NCBI RefSeq assembly: GCF_038594605.1
Contig: NZ_JBCFZM010000002.1
Span: forward strand, 805,288 to 869,287
Length of the DNA: 64,000 bases
Source: Alteriqipengyuania bathyomarina_B
GTDB taxonomy: Bacteria > Pseudomonadota > Alphaproteobacteria > Sphingomonadales > Sphingomonadaceae
Direction of reading: 5' to 3'
Of this stretch, positions 25,990-34,419 are shown one piece after another. The translations under genes and the position numbers were made by a program. Under the pieces are notes generated by a model, which did no database searches, was not told where the DNA came from, and worked only from the letters and a program-made list of their open reading frames with translations. Positions within the stretch are counted from its first letter, which is position 1. Each line of letters starts with the position of its first letter.

Positions 25990-26442
25990 TTAAGTGCCCA
26001 TTCCGGATGTTCGCAGCTCGTCGATCAAGACGGCAATCGCCGCCCTCGCTTCGATGTCGATCGTCGCGCCGCCCGTGGGTGGTGCAGGAAGCGCAAGGGC
26101 TTGCCATCCATCGATCCAGCGGCGGAAATGCGCGGCTGCTTGGTCGAAGACCGTCATTCCCGGTTGCGGGGCCGCGAACATCCATGTGCCACCTGTGAAC
26201 ATCGCGAGCTCCCCATCGTGTCCGGCCCACGCGTCCAGCGCGTCCGCGCCAACGATCCAGCATTCGCCATCGGCGGAGCTGGCGGGTGGCGCGGCGGTTT
26301 CGCCCACCACGCTGGGCGCCAGCAGCGAATCGATCCGCGCCAGCGCCTCGTTGACCGTTGCTTCCTTCTGCGCCTGTGCGGCGAACAGGAAGGGCAGGTT
26401 CATACGCGCGGATCGGGCGGTGAAGACGATCGGGTCGGTCAT
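25990..26442 (-). CDS. DUF2793 domain-containing protein at the end of the GTA cluster
   Basis: A 150-residue protein beginning MTDPIVFTARSARMNLPFLF, followed by AQAQKEATVNEALARIDSLL and a GECWIVGADALDAWAGHDGELAMFTGGTW segment. The N-terminal half is the DUF2793 pattern found in tail-fibre-like proteins at the ends of alphaproteobacterial GTA and phage tail operons. It probably forms part of the tail tip or fibre; that role is inferred from position. Start 26442 follows the hub gene stop by 23 bases. The longer open frame to 27522 is antisense-type shadow of the hub gene. Confidence 0.8.
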   Translation of the reverse strand: MTDPIVFTARSARMNLPFLFAAQAQKEATVNEALARIDSLLAPSVVGETAAPPASSADGECWIVGADALDAWAGHDGELAMFTGGTWMFAAPQPGMTVFDQAAAHFRRWIDGWQALALPAPPTGGATIDIEARAAIAVLIDELRTSGMGT

Positions 26443-26465
26443 TGGTACGGGCTCCGGATGGTGGC

Positions 26466-28616
26466 TTAGCGAGGGAGGAGAGTCGGCAGCGATACGGCAT
26501 GGCTGCCGATCTGGCGGACCCACAGGGGCTCGGTTGGGAAGGCGGCGCAAAGCGCGGCCCAATCGGCGAGTGGCAGGCTGAAGCGTGGCTCGGGAGTGTC
26601 CCATAACGAGACAGGCGCAGCGACCGGCCCGAAACCGACGCGGTAGGCCTCCCGCTCCTCGACCAATGGCGTTTCGACCCCGTCGAGCCAGCGCCATGCG
26701 CCGCGCGCGCGCCTGATCCAGTGCCACTCGGGGTCGCCCGACGCACCTTGGCCGAAGCACGGATGGACAGGGGCGAGCGGACGGAGCGTCGTTCCAGGCG
26801 ATACCAGTTCGGCATAGCTCGGCTCCGCTGCGCCCACGCTGCTGTGGGCCGCAAGTTCGAGGAACGTCTGCTCGCCAAGCGGCAGCAGCCGTTCGTCGAG
26901 CAAAACCGCCGGTGTGCCCTCGCCATGGCCAGAGCTCGCCAAATGCTCGGTCCCGCCGCGACCGCGCAGCAGCCCGGTCAGCCGCCAGCGCCCGTTGCCG
27001 CTGGGTTCGGCTTGTCGAAACTGGAGAATTTCCTCCCCGAGTAGCAGCCGATTGGCTCCGTTGAGGAGGGCGCGCTCGTCGACCGATTGCAGCTGCGCAT
27101 CCGGCGGCCAGAGCGCGAGCTCGAGCGTCGCGCCGGGTTCGATCAGCAGCGCAGGAGACGCACCGAGCGCGCTCAGGCTGTGGCCCTGCACTGCCGATTC
27201 CGTAGTCGAAAGCCCCAGGGGAACGAGCGATTCGCCCTCCATCCCGAAAAGAGCGACAGATCCGCGCGTCCCCGGCATGCTGACTGCGGCATAGCGCAAG
27301 GGGATGTTGTTCGCCCCGGTGCCGTCCCACGCCAGCTCGAGATAGCGCAGCCGCAGGTCGCCGGGCAGATCGTCCGGTGGGATGAGGGCGTTGCCGGGAT
27401 CGGCCAGAGCCGCGCCGGGGGTGGCTCGCACGACGCGCGCCATGTGCAGGTCCACTCCCTCGGCATGCGATTCGCAGCTCAGCACGCGCCAGATCCGTTG
27501 ATCGCCTTCGCGCAGGACACATCGGCCCGGCGCGAATTCCGGTGCGAGTTCGGCAATGCGGTAGGCCAGCGTTTCGCGTGCGCTCGACGCCTGCCGCCGG
27601 ATCTCCGCGATGCGGTCCTGGGCCATCGGGGCGGCAAAGGCGCCGCCGAACTCCACCACCGCCCCATCGCTTCCCGAGGCGCCGGGTGCGCGCTGGAACG
27701 AGGGCTGGAAGTCGCGTGCGGGGTCGTAATAGCGCAGCGCATGGGGCGCATCGTCGGCTATCGGTCCCCGCCGCAGGATCGGCTCGGCCCGTTCCTCGCT
27801 CTCGGCGCGGCCAGCGACCGCGACCGGCAGTAGGCTGGGTTCGGTGCCATCGATCGGGGCGAGTGCAATCGCATCTGCGGTCGTGGTGGCTGCGAATGGA
27901 AACACGCGCGCCACATCGTTCAGCAACACAGTGCGGGTGCCGCCCTGATCCGCGTAGCCGCGAAGGCCCGTCATCGGCACCGATGAGTCGGGCGTCAGCT
28001 TTGCTCCAGCCAGCAGATCGACGAGATCGAGCGCGCCGTCGGGCCCGATAACCTCGAAACTGAGCGCGGGGATCCGGTTGCCGAAGCTGGACAGGTCCAG
28101 ATCTTCGAACACAGCATAGCTCAGCCCCCGAAAGGCGCAGGCCTGTGCGCCCCGGTCTGCGGCGATCGCCGGGTCGACCGGCTGGTCGCCATCGCCCGCA
28201 TGCAGCCGCATGGTGCCGCCGACCTTCAGATCGCCCGCCGCGCCGCGCAGCAGGGCGCCATCGGCCCAGATGCGTCCCATGACTGCAATCGGACGGCTCG
28301 ACAGGCCCACTGCGAAAGAGATCGAATAGCTGTAGGTTTTCGTCTTGGGCTGGCCCTTGCCGCCGCTGGTCGTGCTGCTTTCGACCAGGTCGGTCGCCCA
28401 GATGATCGTCCCCGGCATCCGCATCGTGCCGTAAACGCGGGGGACTGGCTGGCCATAGCTCGAGGTGGTGACCGCTAGCTCTGCAAGCCTTGGTCCTTCG
28501 CGCGTCGGCCTGCCAATCACGCTAGAATCGACCGCCCGGCCCAGCAATGCGCCGACTGCGCCACCGAAGGCCCCGCCAACCGCCGTGCCGACAGCGGACA
28601 GAATCAGCGTTGCCAT
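26466..28616 (-). CDS. GTA tail hub / host-specificity protein (gene 15-like, short form)
   Basis: A 716-residue tail-tip protein. It opens with a Gly/Ala-rich hydrophobic N-terminus (LILSAVGTAVGGAFGGAVGALLG), then the phage-tail segment PVPRVYGTMRMPGTIIWATDL and SYSISFAVGLSSRPIAVMGRIWADG. Rhodobacter gene 15 is about 1300 residues and carries a TIM-barrel-like domain; here that part is absent and only the phage-tail portion remains. It overlaps the peptidase gene by 13 bases and should form the baseplate hub contacting the recipient cell. Confidence 0.85.
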   Translation of the reverse strand: MATLILSAVGTAVGGAFGGAVGALLGRAVDSSVIGRPTREGPRLAELAVTTSSYGQPVPRVYGTMRMPGTIIWATDLVESSTTSGGKGQPKTKTYSYSISFAVGLSSRPIAVMGRIWADGALLRGAAGDLKVGGTMRLHAGDGDQPVDPAIAADRGAQACAFRGLSYAVFEDLDLSSFGNRIPALSFEVIGPDGALDLVDLLAGAKLTPDSSVPMTGLRGYADQGGTRTVLLNDVARVFPFAATTTADAIALAPIDGTEPSLLPVAVAGRAESEERAEPILRRGPIADDAPHALRYYDPARDFQPSFQRAPGASGSDGAVVEFGGAFAAPMAQDRIAEIRRQASSARETLAYRIAELAPEFAPGRCVLREGDQRIWRVLSCESHAEGVDLHMARVVRATPGAALADPGNALIPPDDLPGDLRLRYLELAWDGTGANNIPLRYAAVSMPGTRGSVALFGMEGESLVPLGLSTTESAVQGHSLSALGASPALLIEPGATLELALWPPDAQLQSVDERALLNGANRLLLGEEILQFRQAEPSGNGRWRLTGLLRGRGGTEHLASSGHGEGTPAVLLDERLLPLGEQTFLELAAHSSVGAAEPSYAELVSPGTTLRPLAPVHPCFGQGASGDPEWHWIRRARGAWRWLDGVETPLVEEREAYRVGFGPVAAPVSLWDTPEPRFSLPLADWAALCAAFPTEPLWVRQIGSHAVSLPTLLPR

Positions 28617-29032
28617 AGTGTGTCTCCGTCAGGGTCGAGCCGCCAGGCGGCGAGGATGGGCCAGCTATCGGGCAGGGGAGCGCGGACCACTTTGCCAAGC
28701 CCTGCATGGGCGTGGACAATGTCGCCGTGCCCAGCCGCGATGGCGGTATGCAGCTGCGCGGGGGCGGTGCGCAGCAGGAGGATGTCTCCCGCGCGGCGGG
28801 CACCGGCTGTTTGGACGAGCCCCGCTGCATGCAGGGCCTCTAGCGGAATCGTGAAGCTCCGCCGGCGGGGGCGGTAGTCGGCGGGCAGATCGATCCGGAC
28901 CCCGACCGCTGCGAGGCTCGCGAGGACCAGCCCGATACAGTCGAGTCCGTGCGCCAGGTCGCGGCCCTGCAACCGGAAGGGTGTGCCGACAAGCTCGCTC
29001 GCCGCATGGGCGAGCGCTTCTGATCGGTGCAT
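28604..29032 (-). CDS. GTA NlpC/P60 family peptidase (gene 14)
   Basis: A 142-residue cysteine peptidase. The catalytic Cys lies in LDCIGLV (residue 31) and the His in LHTAIAAGHGDIVHAH. It begins HRSEALAHAASELVGTPFRLQGRD, the usual opening for this GTA/phage peptidase. It likely cuts cell-wall peptide crosslinks at the tail tip during DNA delivery. The start abuts the gene 13 stop by one base. Confidence 0.88.
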   Translation of the reverse strand: MHRSEALAHAASELVGTPFRLQGRDLAHGLDCIGLVLASLAAVGVRIDLPADYRPRRRSFTIPLEALHAAGLVQTAGARRAGDILLLRTAPAQLHTAIAAGHGDIVHAHAGLGKVVRAPLPDSWPILAAWRLDPDGDTLWQR

Positions 29033-29847
29033 CAGCTGCGCGACGGATACCGCGCGACGAGGTCGTTCCCCGGCAGGAAAGGCTCGCCGCGGAAGTTCGT
29101 CGCATTGCCGAACCGGCTCGAACAGGTCGCAATCGTCCGGTCGCAGCCCTCGCGCAGCTGCGCGCGCGTGCCGGGCGCAACGCCATCGGGGAGCGGCCCG
29201 TCGAGGATCAGCATGTCGCCATCCTGCGCGATGATCGCATGGCGCAGGCCGGTTGCGGGGCCTTCCAGCCAGCGAACCTCGCCGAACACGAAGCGCGCCG
29301 CTGCGACGCCATCGAAGCGCACGCCATTGGCGGCGAGATCGATGTCGGCGAGCGCGGCCTCATGCGTGAAGCGCGCGGGCGAGAGGTTGCAGCCCGGACC
29401 GCAGAAACGCGCGCGGCATCCGGGGCTCGTGCGCGGAACCGGGTCGAACTCCAACGCGGCCTTGGGCGAGCGTAATTGCGCGGAGAAGCCATCGGCGACC
29501 TCTTCGGTCTCACCCAGAGTGCCGCCGAACAGCGTGTGTGCCTCGCCGCTCTGCCAATCGATCCGCCCCATGCTCGCCGAAGCACCGTCGAACCGGCCCG
29601 CGGCAAGATCGACGGCGGATATCGTATCATGGGTCAGCGCACCCTCGATCTGCGCATCGTCGCCGCTGAGCTCGACCGTCTGGCGCAGTGCAGCGGGGCG
29701 GATCCCCGGCGCGGCGCGCAGGACCAGGCCATCCAGCGCAAGGTCGCGATCATGACTGGTAAACCCCAGCGTTACGCCGTCACGCCGTTCGATCCGCCAG
29801 AAAAAAGCGCGCGTGGCGAGCTGATCGCCATTCGCCGCCGCGCTCAT
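29032..29847 (-). CDS. GTA DUF2163/BR0599-family protein (gene 13)
   Basis: A 271-residue baseplate-hub-associated protein. It shows the family opening FWRIERRDGVTLGFTSHDRDLALDGL and a Cys cluster PGCRARFCGPGCNL in the middle, then C-terminal EGCDRTIATCSSRFGNATNFRGEPFLPG. In the Rhodobacter GTA this protein binds an iron-sulfur cluster through cysteines, and the Cys set here (four in the two segments plus others) is compatible. The start overlaps the gene 12 stop (ATGA). Confidence 0.9.
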   Translation of the reverse strand: MSAAANGDQLATRAFFWRIERRDGVTLGFTSHDRDLALDGLVLRAAPGIRPAALRQTVELSGDDAQIEGALTHDTISAVDLAAGRFDGASASMGRIDWQSGEAHTLFGGTLGETEEVADGFSAQLRSPKAALEFDPVPRTSPGCRARFCGPGCNLSPARFTHEAALADIDLAANGVRFDGVAAARFVFGEVRWLEGPATGLRHAIIAQDGDMLILDGPLPDGVAPGTRAQLREGCDRTIATCSSRFGNATNFRGEPFLPGNDLVARYPSRS

Positions 29848-32177
29848 GCCGCCTCCCTGATTTCGATCAGCGGAACGCTGGGCGCCTGCCCTGCCGCGAA
29901 GCCCGTCGCGCTGATCGCCAGCCGATCTTCGGCAAACCGAACGGGCACGTCGAACAGGAAGCCCGCGCGCACTTCGACGCCGTTTGCCGGAGGATCGTCG
30001 AGCACCACCTCGCCCAGCGGATCGAGCGTGAAGGCGGTGGTTTCGACGCCGTTCACGGCGACTCGCACGCTGCCCGCTCGCGGCCGCGTAATCCGGCGCA
30101 CCTGCGGCTCGGGCCCGTCGCCATAGCGTTTGACGAGCGCGAAGCGCGTCCGCTCGCCGTCGCCGAGGCCCAGCCGCTGGTCGCCGGGTTGCGGCGCGGC
30201 TCCGCCCGAGGACTGGTCGAATGGATCGGCGAGGCGAAAGCCGCGGGCCGGGCCGTGGCGCGCGCGGAAGAAGGCGAGCAGGGTCGCCAGTTCGGCTTCG
30301 GAGCGGATCCCGGGGCCGACATCGTAGCGCAGGCGTGCATCCGCCCATTGCGCGGTACGACGCTCGTGACCCGAAGCGGTGACGAGGATCGAGGTGGAGA
30401 ATTCGGGGCTGGCGCTCGCATCGCTGCCCAGCGCCAGCGGGTAGGGCACATCGTCGAAATTCTGCATGGCATCCTCGGCATCGAGATCGGGGGGAGGGGC
30501 GAGGCGCGTGTATCCGTCGCGCGCAACCTGCGGCAGCGCCCAGACGAAGCGGCGCTGCACGCCGCGCTGCTTCGCTTCGTCCAGCGCGGCATCGATCCGG
30601 GGCCAATATTTGAGAGCATCTTCGGGCAGCAGCACGAAGCCGGAGAGGTAATCCTGCCGGTCTATCGGATAGCCGAGCTTGCCATCGACATGGGCGTAGG
30701 CGGCGCGGCGGCGCGCATCGGCACCGGCGGTCAGCCAGTCGTAATCCTCCAGCTGCAGCCGGTCGAAGGCAGGATAGGCCCAGCCGGCGGGCAGGTTCGC
30801 GCGCTCAAGCTCGGGCATCTGGCGATCGAGGATCGTGGGCGTGAAGGCGAGCAGCATGACCTCCGCCGGGCCGCTCGCCGCATCGCGCACGGCTTGCGCC
30901 AATGCGGCGGTGGAAGCGGCCAGCAGCGCGCCTGCCTGGTCGAGCAGCGCCTTCTGCGCTTCGTCGAGCGGCGCGCGCATATCGGCGATGGCCGGCGGAT
31001 CGCCGCCGAACGCGACTTTCGCCGCATCGTCGTAAAGGCAGGGCGCATAGCTGCCCGCCGTCACCCACCACCACGGCTCGCCGATCTGGAAGTGGACCGG
31101 CAGGCCCTCGCTTTCAGCGATCTGCACGAAGGCCGCCGCGACCTGCCGCAGGTAAGCCATCGCCCCTGCATGGGCTGGCGAGAGCAGCGTCGAGGGCGGT
31201 TCCCACCCCGTCAGCGCGGGCGATCCGTCGGCGCTGCGCTGCTTCCAGTCGTTCCAGCAATGCGCGTCGAGCAGTTCGTAGGACAGCGACCAGACGATCT
31301 CGAATCCGGCGGCAGCGGCTTCGGCAGCGAAGCTATGGTGCCAGGCGGCGCAGGAATCGTTGAGCGCGCCGCCCGCAAGGCTCACGTAGTGGCCTGCGCC
31401 AAGTGGTTCGAGCCGGAAATAATGGCTCATCCCGACATAGTGGAGCAGCTGCGACCGATAGCCGAGATGGCGGATCTGGCGGATCAGCCGCGCGGGCGTC
31501 TGGTTGAAAGCGTCGTCATACGCGGTTGCGATCCGCTCGCCATGTTCGGGGACAATGCAATCGCCGATTTCGAGCATGGCGCGCGCGCCGTCGCAGGAAA
31601 TTTCGCTCAATTCCGCCCAGCCATCGACGCGGGCGGGCAACTGCTCGGTGCTACCAGAAACATAGCCTTCAGGAACGAGCGAGATGAACATCCGGTCGAT
31701 ATCGGCAGCGTGGATGGCCTCGCCGGGCAGGCCGAAGCCGCTTTCGAGTTGCGAAAACGGCAGCGTGACGAGGGCGTCCTCGGGCGAACCCTCCGCGTAA
31801 TTCCACAGGCGGACATACCAGCTTCGTGCGGCCCCGCTCGCATCGCGACCTTCGATGGTCAGCGTCGGGCCGTGAACCGCGTCGAGCGCGACGATCCCGC
31901 CGCTGCGCCAGCGGAAGCTGAGCACTGTGTGCGTGTAATCGCGGTCGGTCGTATAGGCGTGGAGCGGGTGGTCGAGCGTGTCCTCGGTCTCCCAGATCAG
32001 CCCCGCCAGCTCGCCCCTGTGGTGGAATTCGCAGGTCACCCGCAGGGCATCGGGTGCGGTGGTGACAACGCTCGCCATCATCGGGCGGGGAAAATTGACC
32101 GTCCAGAAGCGCGGATCGAAGCGCTGGATGAAGTCGTGCTCCTGCCCGTTGCGGGCAGAGGCAAGCCAAAAGCTCAT
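29844..32177 (-). CDS. GTA gene 12 (DUF2460) with a large N-terminal extra domain
   Basis: A 777-residue protein in the gene 12 position. Only the last ~207 residues (from about 571, MQNFDDVPYPLALG, through FRARHGPARGFRLADPFD) match the TIGR02217/DUF2460 tail protein, which is about that length in Rhodobacter. Residues 1-565 form a separate region with a beta-rich start (FDPRFWTVNFPRPMMASVV) and a hydrolase-like alpha/beta part (LGYRSQLLHYVGMSHYF, HFQIGEPWWWVTAGSYAP). Start 32177 has a GGAG site eight bases upstream. The extra domain may be a tail sheath or TIM-barrel-type unit; this is a guess. Confidence 0.85.
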   Translation of the reverse strand: MSFWLASARNGQEHDFIQRFDPRFWTVNFPRPMMASVVTTAPDALRVTCEFHHRGELAGLIWETEDTLDHPLHAYTTDRDYTHTVLSFRWRSGGIVALDAVHGPTLTIEGRDASGAARSWYVRLWNYAEGSPEDALVTLPFSQLESGFGLPGEAIHAADIDRMFISLVPEGYVSGSTEQLPARVDGWAELSEISCDGARAMLEIGDCIVPEHGERIATAYDDAFNQTPARLIRQIRHLGYRSQLLHYVGMSHYFRLEPLGAGHYVSLAGGALNDSCAAWHHSFAAEAAAAGFEIVWSLSYELLDAHCWNDWKQRSADGSPALTGWEPPSTLLSPAHAGAMAYLRQVAAAFVQIAESEGLPVHFQIGEPWWWVTAGSYAPCLYDDAAKVAFGGDPPAIADMRAPLDEAQKALLDQAGALLAASTAALAQAVRDAASGPAEVMLLAFTPTILDRQMPELERANLPAGWAYPAFDRLQLEDYDWLTAGADARRRAAYAHVDGKLGYPIDRQDYLSGFVLLPEDALKYWPRIDAALDEAKQRGVQRRFVWALPQVARDGYTRLAPPPDLDAEDAMQNFDDVPYPLALGSDASASPEFSTSILVTASGHERRTAQWADARLRYDVGPGIRSEAELATLLAFFRARHGPARGFRLADPFDQSSGGAAPQPGDQRLGLGDGERTRFALVKRYGDGPEPQVRRITRPRAGSVRVAVNGVETTAFTLDPLGEVVLDDPPANGVEVRAGFLFDVPVRFAEDRLAISATGFAAGQAPSVPLIEIREAA

Positions 32178-32285
32178 AGGAAAGTCTCCGGCAGGAAAAT
32201 CGCCCACCCATGGGGGGCAAGGCCGACTGGCCGTCCGAAGCGGTCCGACCGAAGGGAGGACCAGCCGCGCAGGGTTTGCAAAAAG

Positions 32286-32861
32286 CTACAGCTCCATTGC
32301 GCGGCGCACGGCGGCGGCGATCTGGCGGCTGGAGCGTTCGAGCGCGACCGGCGCTGCCGTCCCCGCAGGGGCGGCGAGCTGAATGGAAACGTCCACGCGC
32401 TTCGCTTCGCCATGTTGCGCCAGCGGTACGATCCGTCCGTCGCCGGGCGGTACGAACAGCTCCGGCCCGCGCTCGCCCACGAGATAGCCGCGCTGCGCGC
32501 TGACTGCGCCGCCGGTCGCGCGCCCCGGCAGGCCGCCACCGAGACCCAGCGCGCCGCCGAAGAGCGGGCCGAGAAGATCGCCCAGCGGGCTCTTGTTTCC
32601 GAACAGCTCGCCAATCCCGAGCTTGAGCGCCTGGGCCGCGATCCGGTCGATCGCCTTGAGCGCGGTGGCCTGCAGATCCTCGAACCCCAGGCTTCCCCGG
32701 CGGATCGCGGTCAGCAGCCCGCGTTCGAGGACATCGCCGGCCCGCGCAAACCCGGACACCAGTTCGCTGTCGAGATCGCGGCGCATCCGCGCAATGTCGT
32801 CGGAAAATCCGCGCGTGCTCGCCCGCACGTCGATGATGAGTTCGTCGACCATATCAGTCAT
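32286..32861 (-). CDS. GTA tail tape-measure protein (gene 11, short)
   Basis: A 191-residue protein. It has an N-terminal helix-rich stretch (IIDVRASTRGFSDDIARMRRDLDSEL), a Gly-rich hydrophobic centre (LGDLLGPLFGGALGLGGGL) and a C-terminal ATGGAVSAQRGYLVGERGPELF motif shared by tape-measure C-termini. Tape-measure length sets tail length, so the short protein predicts a very short tail. The gene overlaps the tail chaperone by 8 bases, and a 108-base gap follows before gene 12. Confidence 0.85.
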   Translation of the reverse strand: MTDMVDELIIDVRASTRGFSDDIARMRRDLDSELVSGFARAGDVLERGLLTAIRRGSLGFEDLQATALKAIDRIAAQALKLGIGELFGNKSPLGDLLGPLFGGALGLGGGLPGRATGGAVSAQRGYLVGERGPELFVPPGDGRIVPLAQHGEAKRVDVSIQLAAPAGTAAPVALERSSRQIAAAVRRAMEL

Positions 32862-33048
32862 CGGGGGCAGCCTTCATCAGGTGTTCGAGATCGGCGCGGG
32901 TCATGCCCTCGCCGGTGGCCGCAATCGGCCCGAGCGCGATAGCCAGCTCGGCAGGGGTGGCGTGCCAGAAGGCTTCCGGTGGCCAGCCGAGCGCCTGCGC
33001 GGCGAGTGCGGCGAGCGGAGGAACACCGTCGCGAAAATCGCCGCTCAT
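32854..33048 (-). CDS. GTA phage tail assembly chaperone (gene 10.1)
   Basis: A 64-residue protein beginning MSGDFRDGVPPLAALAAQALGWPPEAFW, typical of the small tail assembly chaperone found before the tape measure in GTAs. It overlaps gene 10 by four bases (ATGA) and gene 11 by eight. Start 33048 is the ATG in that overlap; the longer frame upstream is shadow. Confidence 0.82.
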   Translation of the reverse strand: MSGDFRDGVPPLAALAAQALGWPPEAFWHATPAELAIALGPIAATGEGMTRADLEHLMKAAPDD

Positions 33049-33350
33049 CGGCCTTGCAGGATCGACGCGAGCAGCGCGCGCAGGGGCTCGGTCGCGGAGG
33101 CGAGCCCGCCCGATACAACGGCCTCGCCCACTGCATCGCGGGTCAGGCCGTCGCGGCTCTGAAGGCAGTGCCAGAACAGCGTGGCGATCTCGGCGAGGCG
33201 CAGCTGCCCCTCGCTCGCCCGTTCGACCAGCGCGAACAGCGGGCCGAGTTCTTCCTCGGCTGCGACCAGTGCTGCGAAGCTGGGGCGCAGCGTGCGGACC
33301 TCGCCCGCAATGCGGATCGATGCCTCGCCGCGTAACGGGTTCGCACTCAT
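33045..33350 (-). CDS. GTA gp10-family tail protein (gene 10)
   Basis: A 101-residue protein, MSANPLRGEASIRIAGEVRTL then SFAALVAAEEELGPLFALVERA and LFWHCLQSRDGLTRDAVGEAVV. This is the pattern of the GTA_gp10 family, a conserved tail chaperone-like protein. It overlaps both neighbours by four bases, supporting translational coupling. Confidence 0.85.
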   Translation of the reverse strand: MSANPLRGEASIRIAGEVRTLRPSFAALVAAEEELGPLFALVERASEGQLRLAEIATLFWHCLQSRDGLTRDAVGEAVVSGGLASATEPLRALLASILQGR

Positions 33351-33754
33351 ACAGGCGCCACCGCGCCCGAACTTTCGAGCTGGATGGTGTAGTTGCGCTC
33401 GCCGTTGAAATCGCCCGAGTAGTCGAGTCGCTGGACGAGGAAGTGTCCGCGCAGCCGCGCGCCATCCTCGAACGACAGTTCGTATTCGTCTATCGTCCCC
33501 GCGAGCGCGTGGGCCTGCACCCGTGCCTCGGCCTGCGAGCCGAGGAAGATGCCCCCCGCACTGACCGAGACCGAGCGGGTGCCCGCGCCCGACAGCAGCT
33601 CGCGCCACCCGCCCGAACCCTTGTGCGTCACCGCCACGCTGTCGCCATTGATCGACATCTGCGTGGTGCGCAGCCCGGCGACGGTTTCGTAGGTGGGCGG
33701 GGCTGCGCCATCGCCGATCTTGAGAAGGAAGGCGGAGCCTGATTGGGCGGTCAT
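33347..33754 (-). CDS. GTA major tail protein (gene 9)
   Basis: A 135-residue tail-tube subunit of the TP901-1 major tail family. Visible family segments are GSAFLLKIGDG, LRTTQMSINGDSVAVTHKGSGGWRELL and YELSFEDGARLRGHFLVQRLDYSGDFNGE, with a typical small all-beta composition. It polymerises into hexameric rings forming the tail tube. An inverted repeat pair has been inserted upstream, between this gene and gene 8. Confidence 0.9.
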   Translation of the reverse strand: MTAQSGSAFLLKIGDGAAPPTYETVAGLRTTQMSINGDSVAVTHKGSGGWRELLSGAGTRSVSVSAGGIFLGSQAEARVQAHALAGTIDEYELSFEDGARLRGHFLVQRLDYSGDFNGERNYTIQLESSGAVAPV

Positions 33755-33771
33755 TTCGATACCTTTATGAA

Positions 33772-33867
33772 AATCCGCTCACCCTGAGCTTGTCGAAGGG
33801 TCGTCCTGCTTATGTGACGGCGGAAGAAGGAAGTACGGGGCTTCGACAGGCTCAGCCCGAGCGGATT
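33772..33867. repeat. Inverted repeat pair between GTA genes 8 and 9
   Basis: Left arm AATCCGCTCACCCTGAGC..TGTCGAAGGG (33772-33800) and right arm GGGGCTTCGACAGGCTCAGCCCGAGCGGATT (33837-33867) are imperfect inverted copies. CTGAGCTTGTCGAAG is a repeat widespread in sphingomonad genomes. It fills the only sizeable gap in the gene 6-11 block. Confidence 0.75.
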
Positions 33868-34264
33868 AGGGTTGGGGTGTTTCCAAGACGCGGAAGCGGT
33901 ATTCGCGCAGCAGCGCGCGGGTGTTGCGTTCGCCACGCTCGGCGCGACCGCGCAGGAAATGCGCGGTAACGACCCGAAAGCCGGTCTGCGCGGCGGGCAG
34001 CGAGAGCACCCGCGCATCGACCTGTCCGGCAATATCCGCGCCGGCCGCTGGATCATCGCCATGCAGGCGCAGTTCGAAGGCGACGCGGACCTCGCGCCCC
34101 GGACGTTTTTTGGTGCTCCAGTCGATCGCGGCGGACGCCACCAGCGCAAGCCACGGCGTGGAGGCGCGTTCGGTCTCGGCCTCGTCGACCACGTTAACGA
34201 CTTCCGTCAGCGCATCGTCGGCGCGCAGGTGGTCGATCAGCGCGGCGCGCAGGGCGGTCTCCAT
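33866..34264 (-). CDS. GTA DUF3168 tail-completion protein (gene 8)
   Basis: A 132-residue protein beginning METALRAALIDHLRADDALTEVV, with WLALVASAAIDWSTKKRPGREVRVAFELRL and an Arg-rich end (TRALLREYRFRVLETPQP). This is the DUF3168 family, which sits between head-tail connectors and the tail tube and likely completes the tail end. Its stop lies at the edge of the inverted repeat, so the last codons may have been altered by the insertion. Confidence 0.86.
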   Translation of the reverse strand: METALRAALIDHLRADDALTEVVNVVDEAETERASTPWLALVASAAIDWSTKKRPGREVRVAFELRLHGDDPAAGADIAGQVDARVLSLPAAQTGFRVVTAHFLRGRAERGERNTRALLREYRFRVLETPQP

Positions 34265-34419
34265 CAGTCGTCTCCGAAATTGGGCCAGAGCTTGGCGGGC
34301 GAACGCCAGCCATGGCCATCGAGGCGAGCGGCGCGGACGCGTGCATCGAGCCTGCGCAGCGCGCGCCTTTCGAGCGCGAGGGCAAGCCGGTCGAATGCCG
34401 GGACACGCACGCGGATCAT
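34264..34419 (-). CDS. Short GTA gene 7-position protein
   Basis: A 51-residue basic peptide, MIRVRVPAFDRLALALERRAL onward, in the place of the head-tail adaptor (gene 7, about 110 residues in Rhodobacter). The start overlaps the gene 6 stop by four bases (ATGA) and its stop touches gene 8, so it is likely translated. It could be a shortened adaptor or an unrelated peptide; the family is not certain. Confidence 0.6.
   Translation of the reverse strand: MIRVRVPAFDRLALALERRALRRLDARVRAARLDGHGWRSPAKLWPNFGDD

Noticed and set aside
30189..32942. 917-residue plus-strand frame opposite GTA genes 11-12
   Set aside because: Antisense to a collinear operon; the product has no recognisable domains and is Arg/Ala/Gly-rich.
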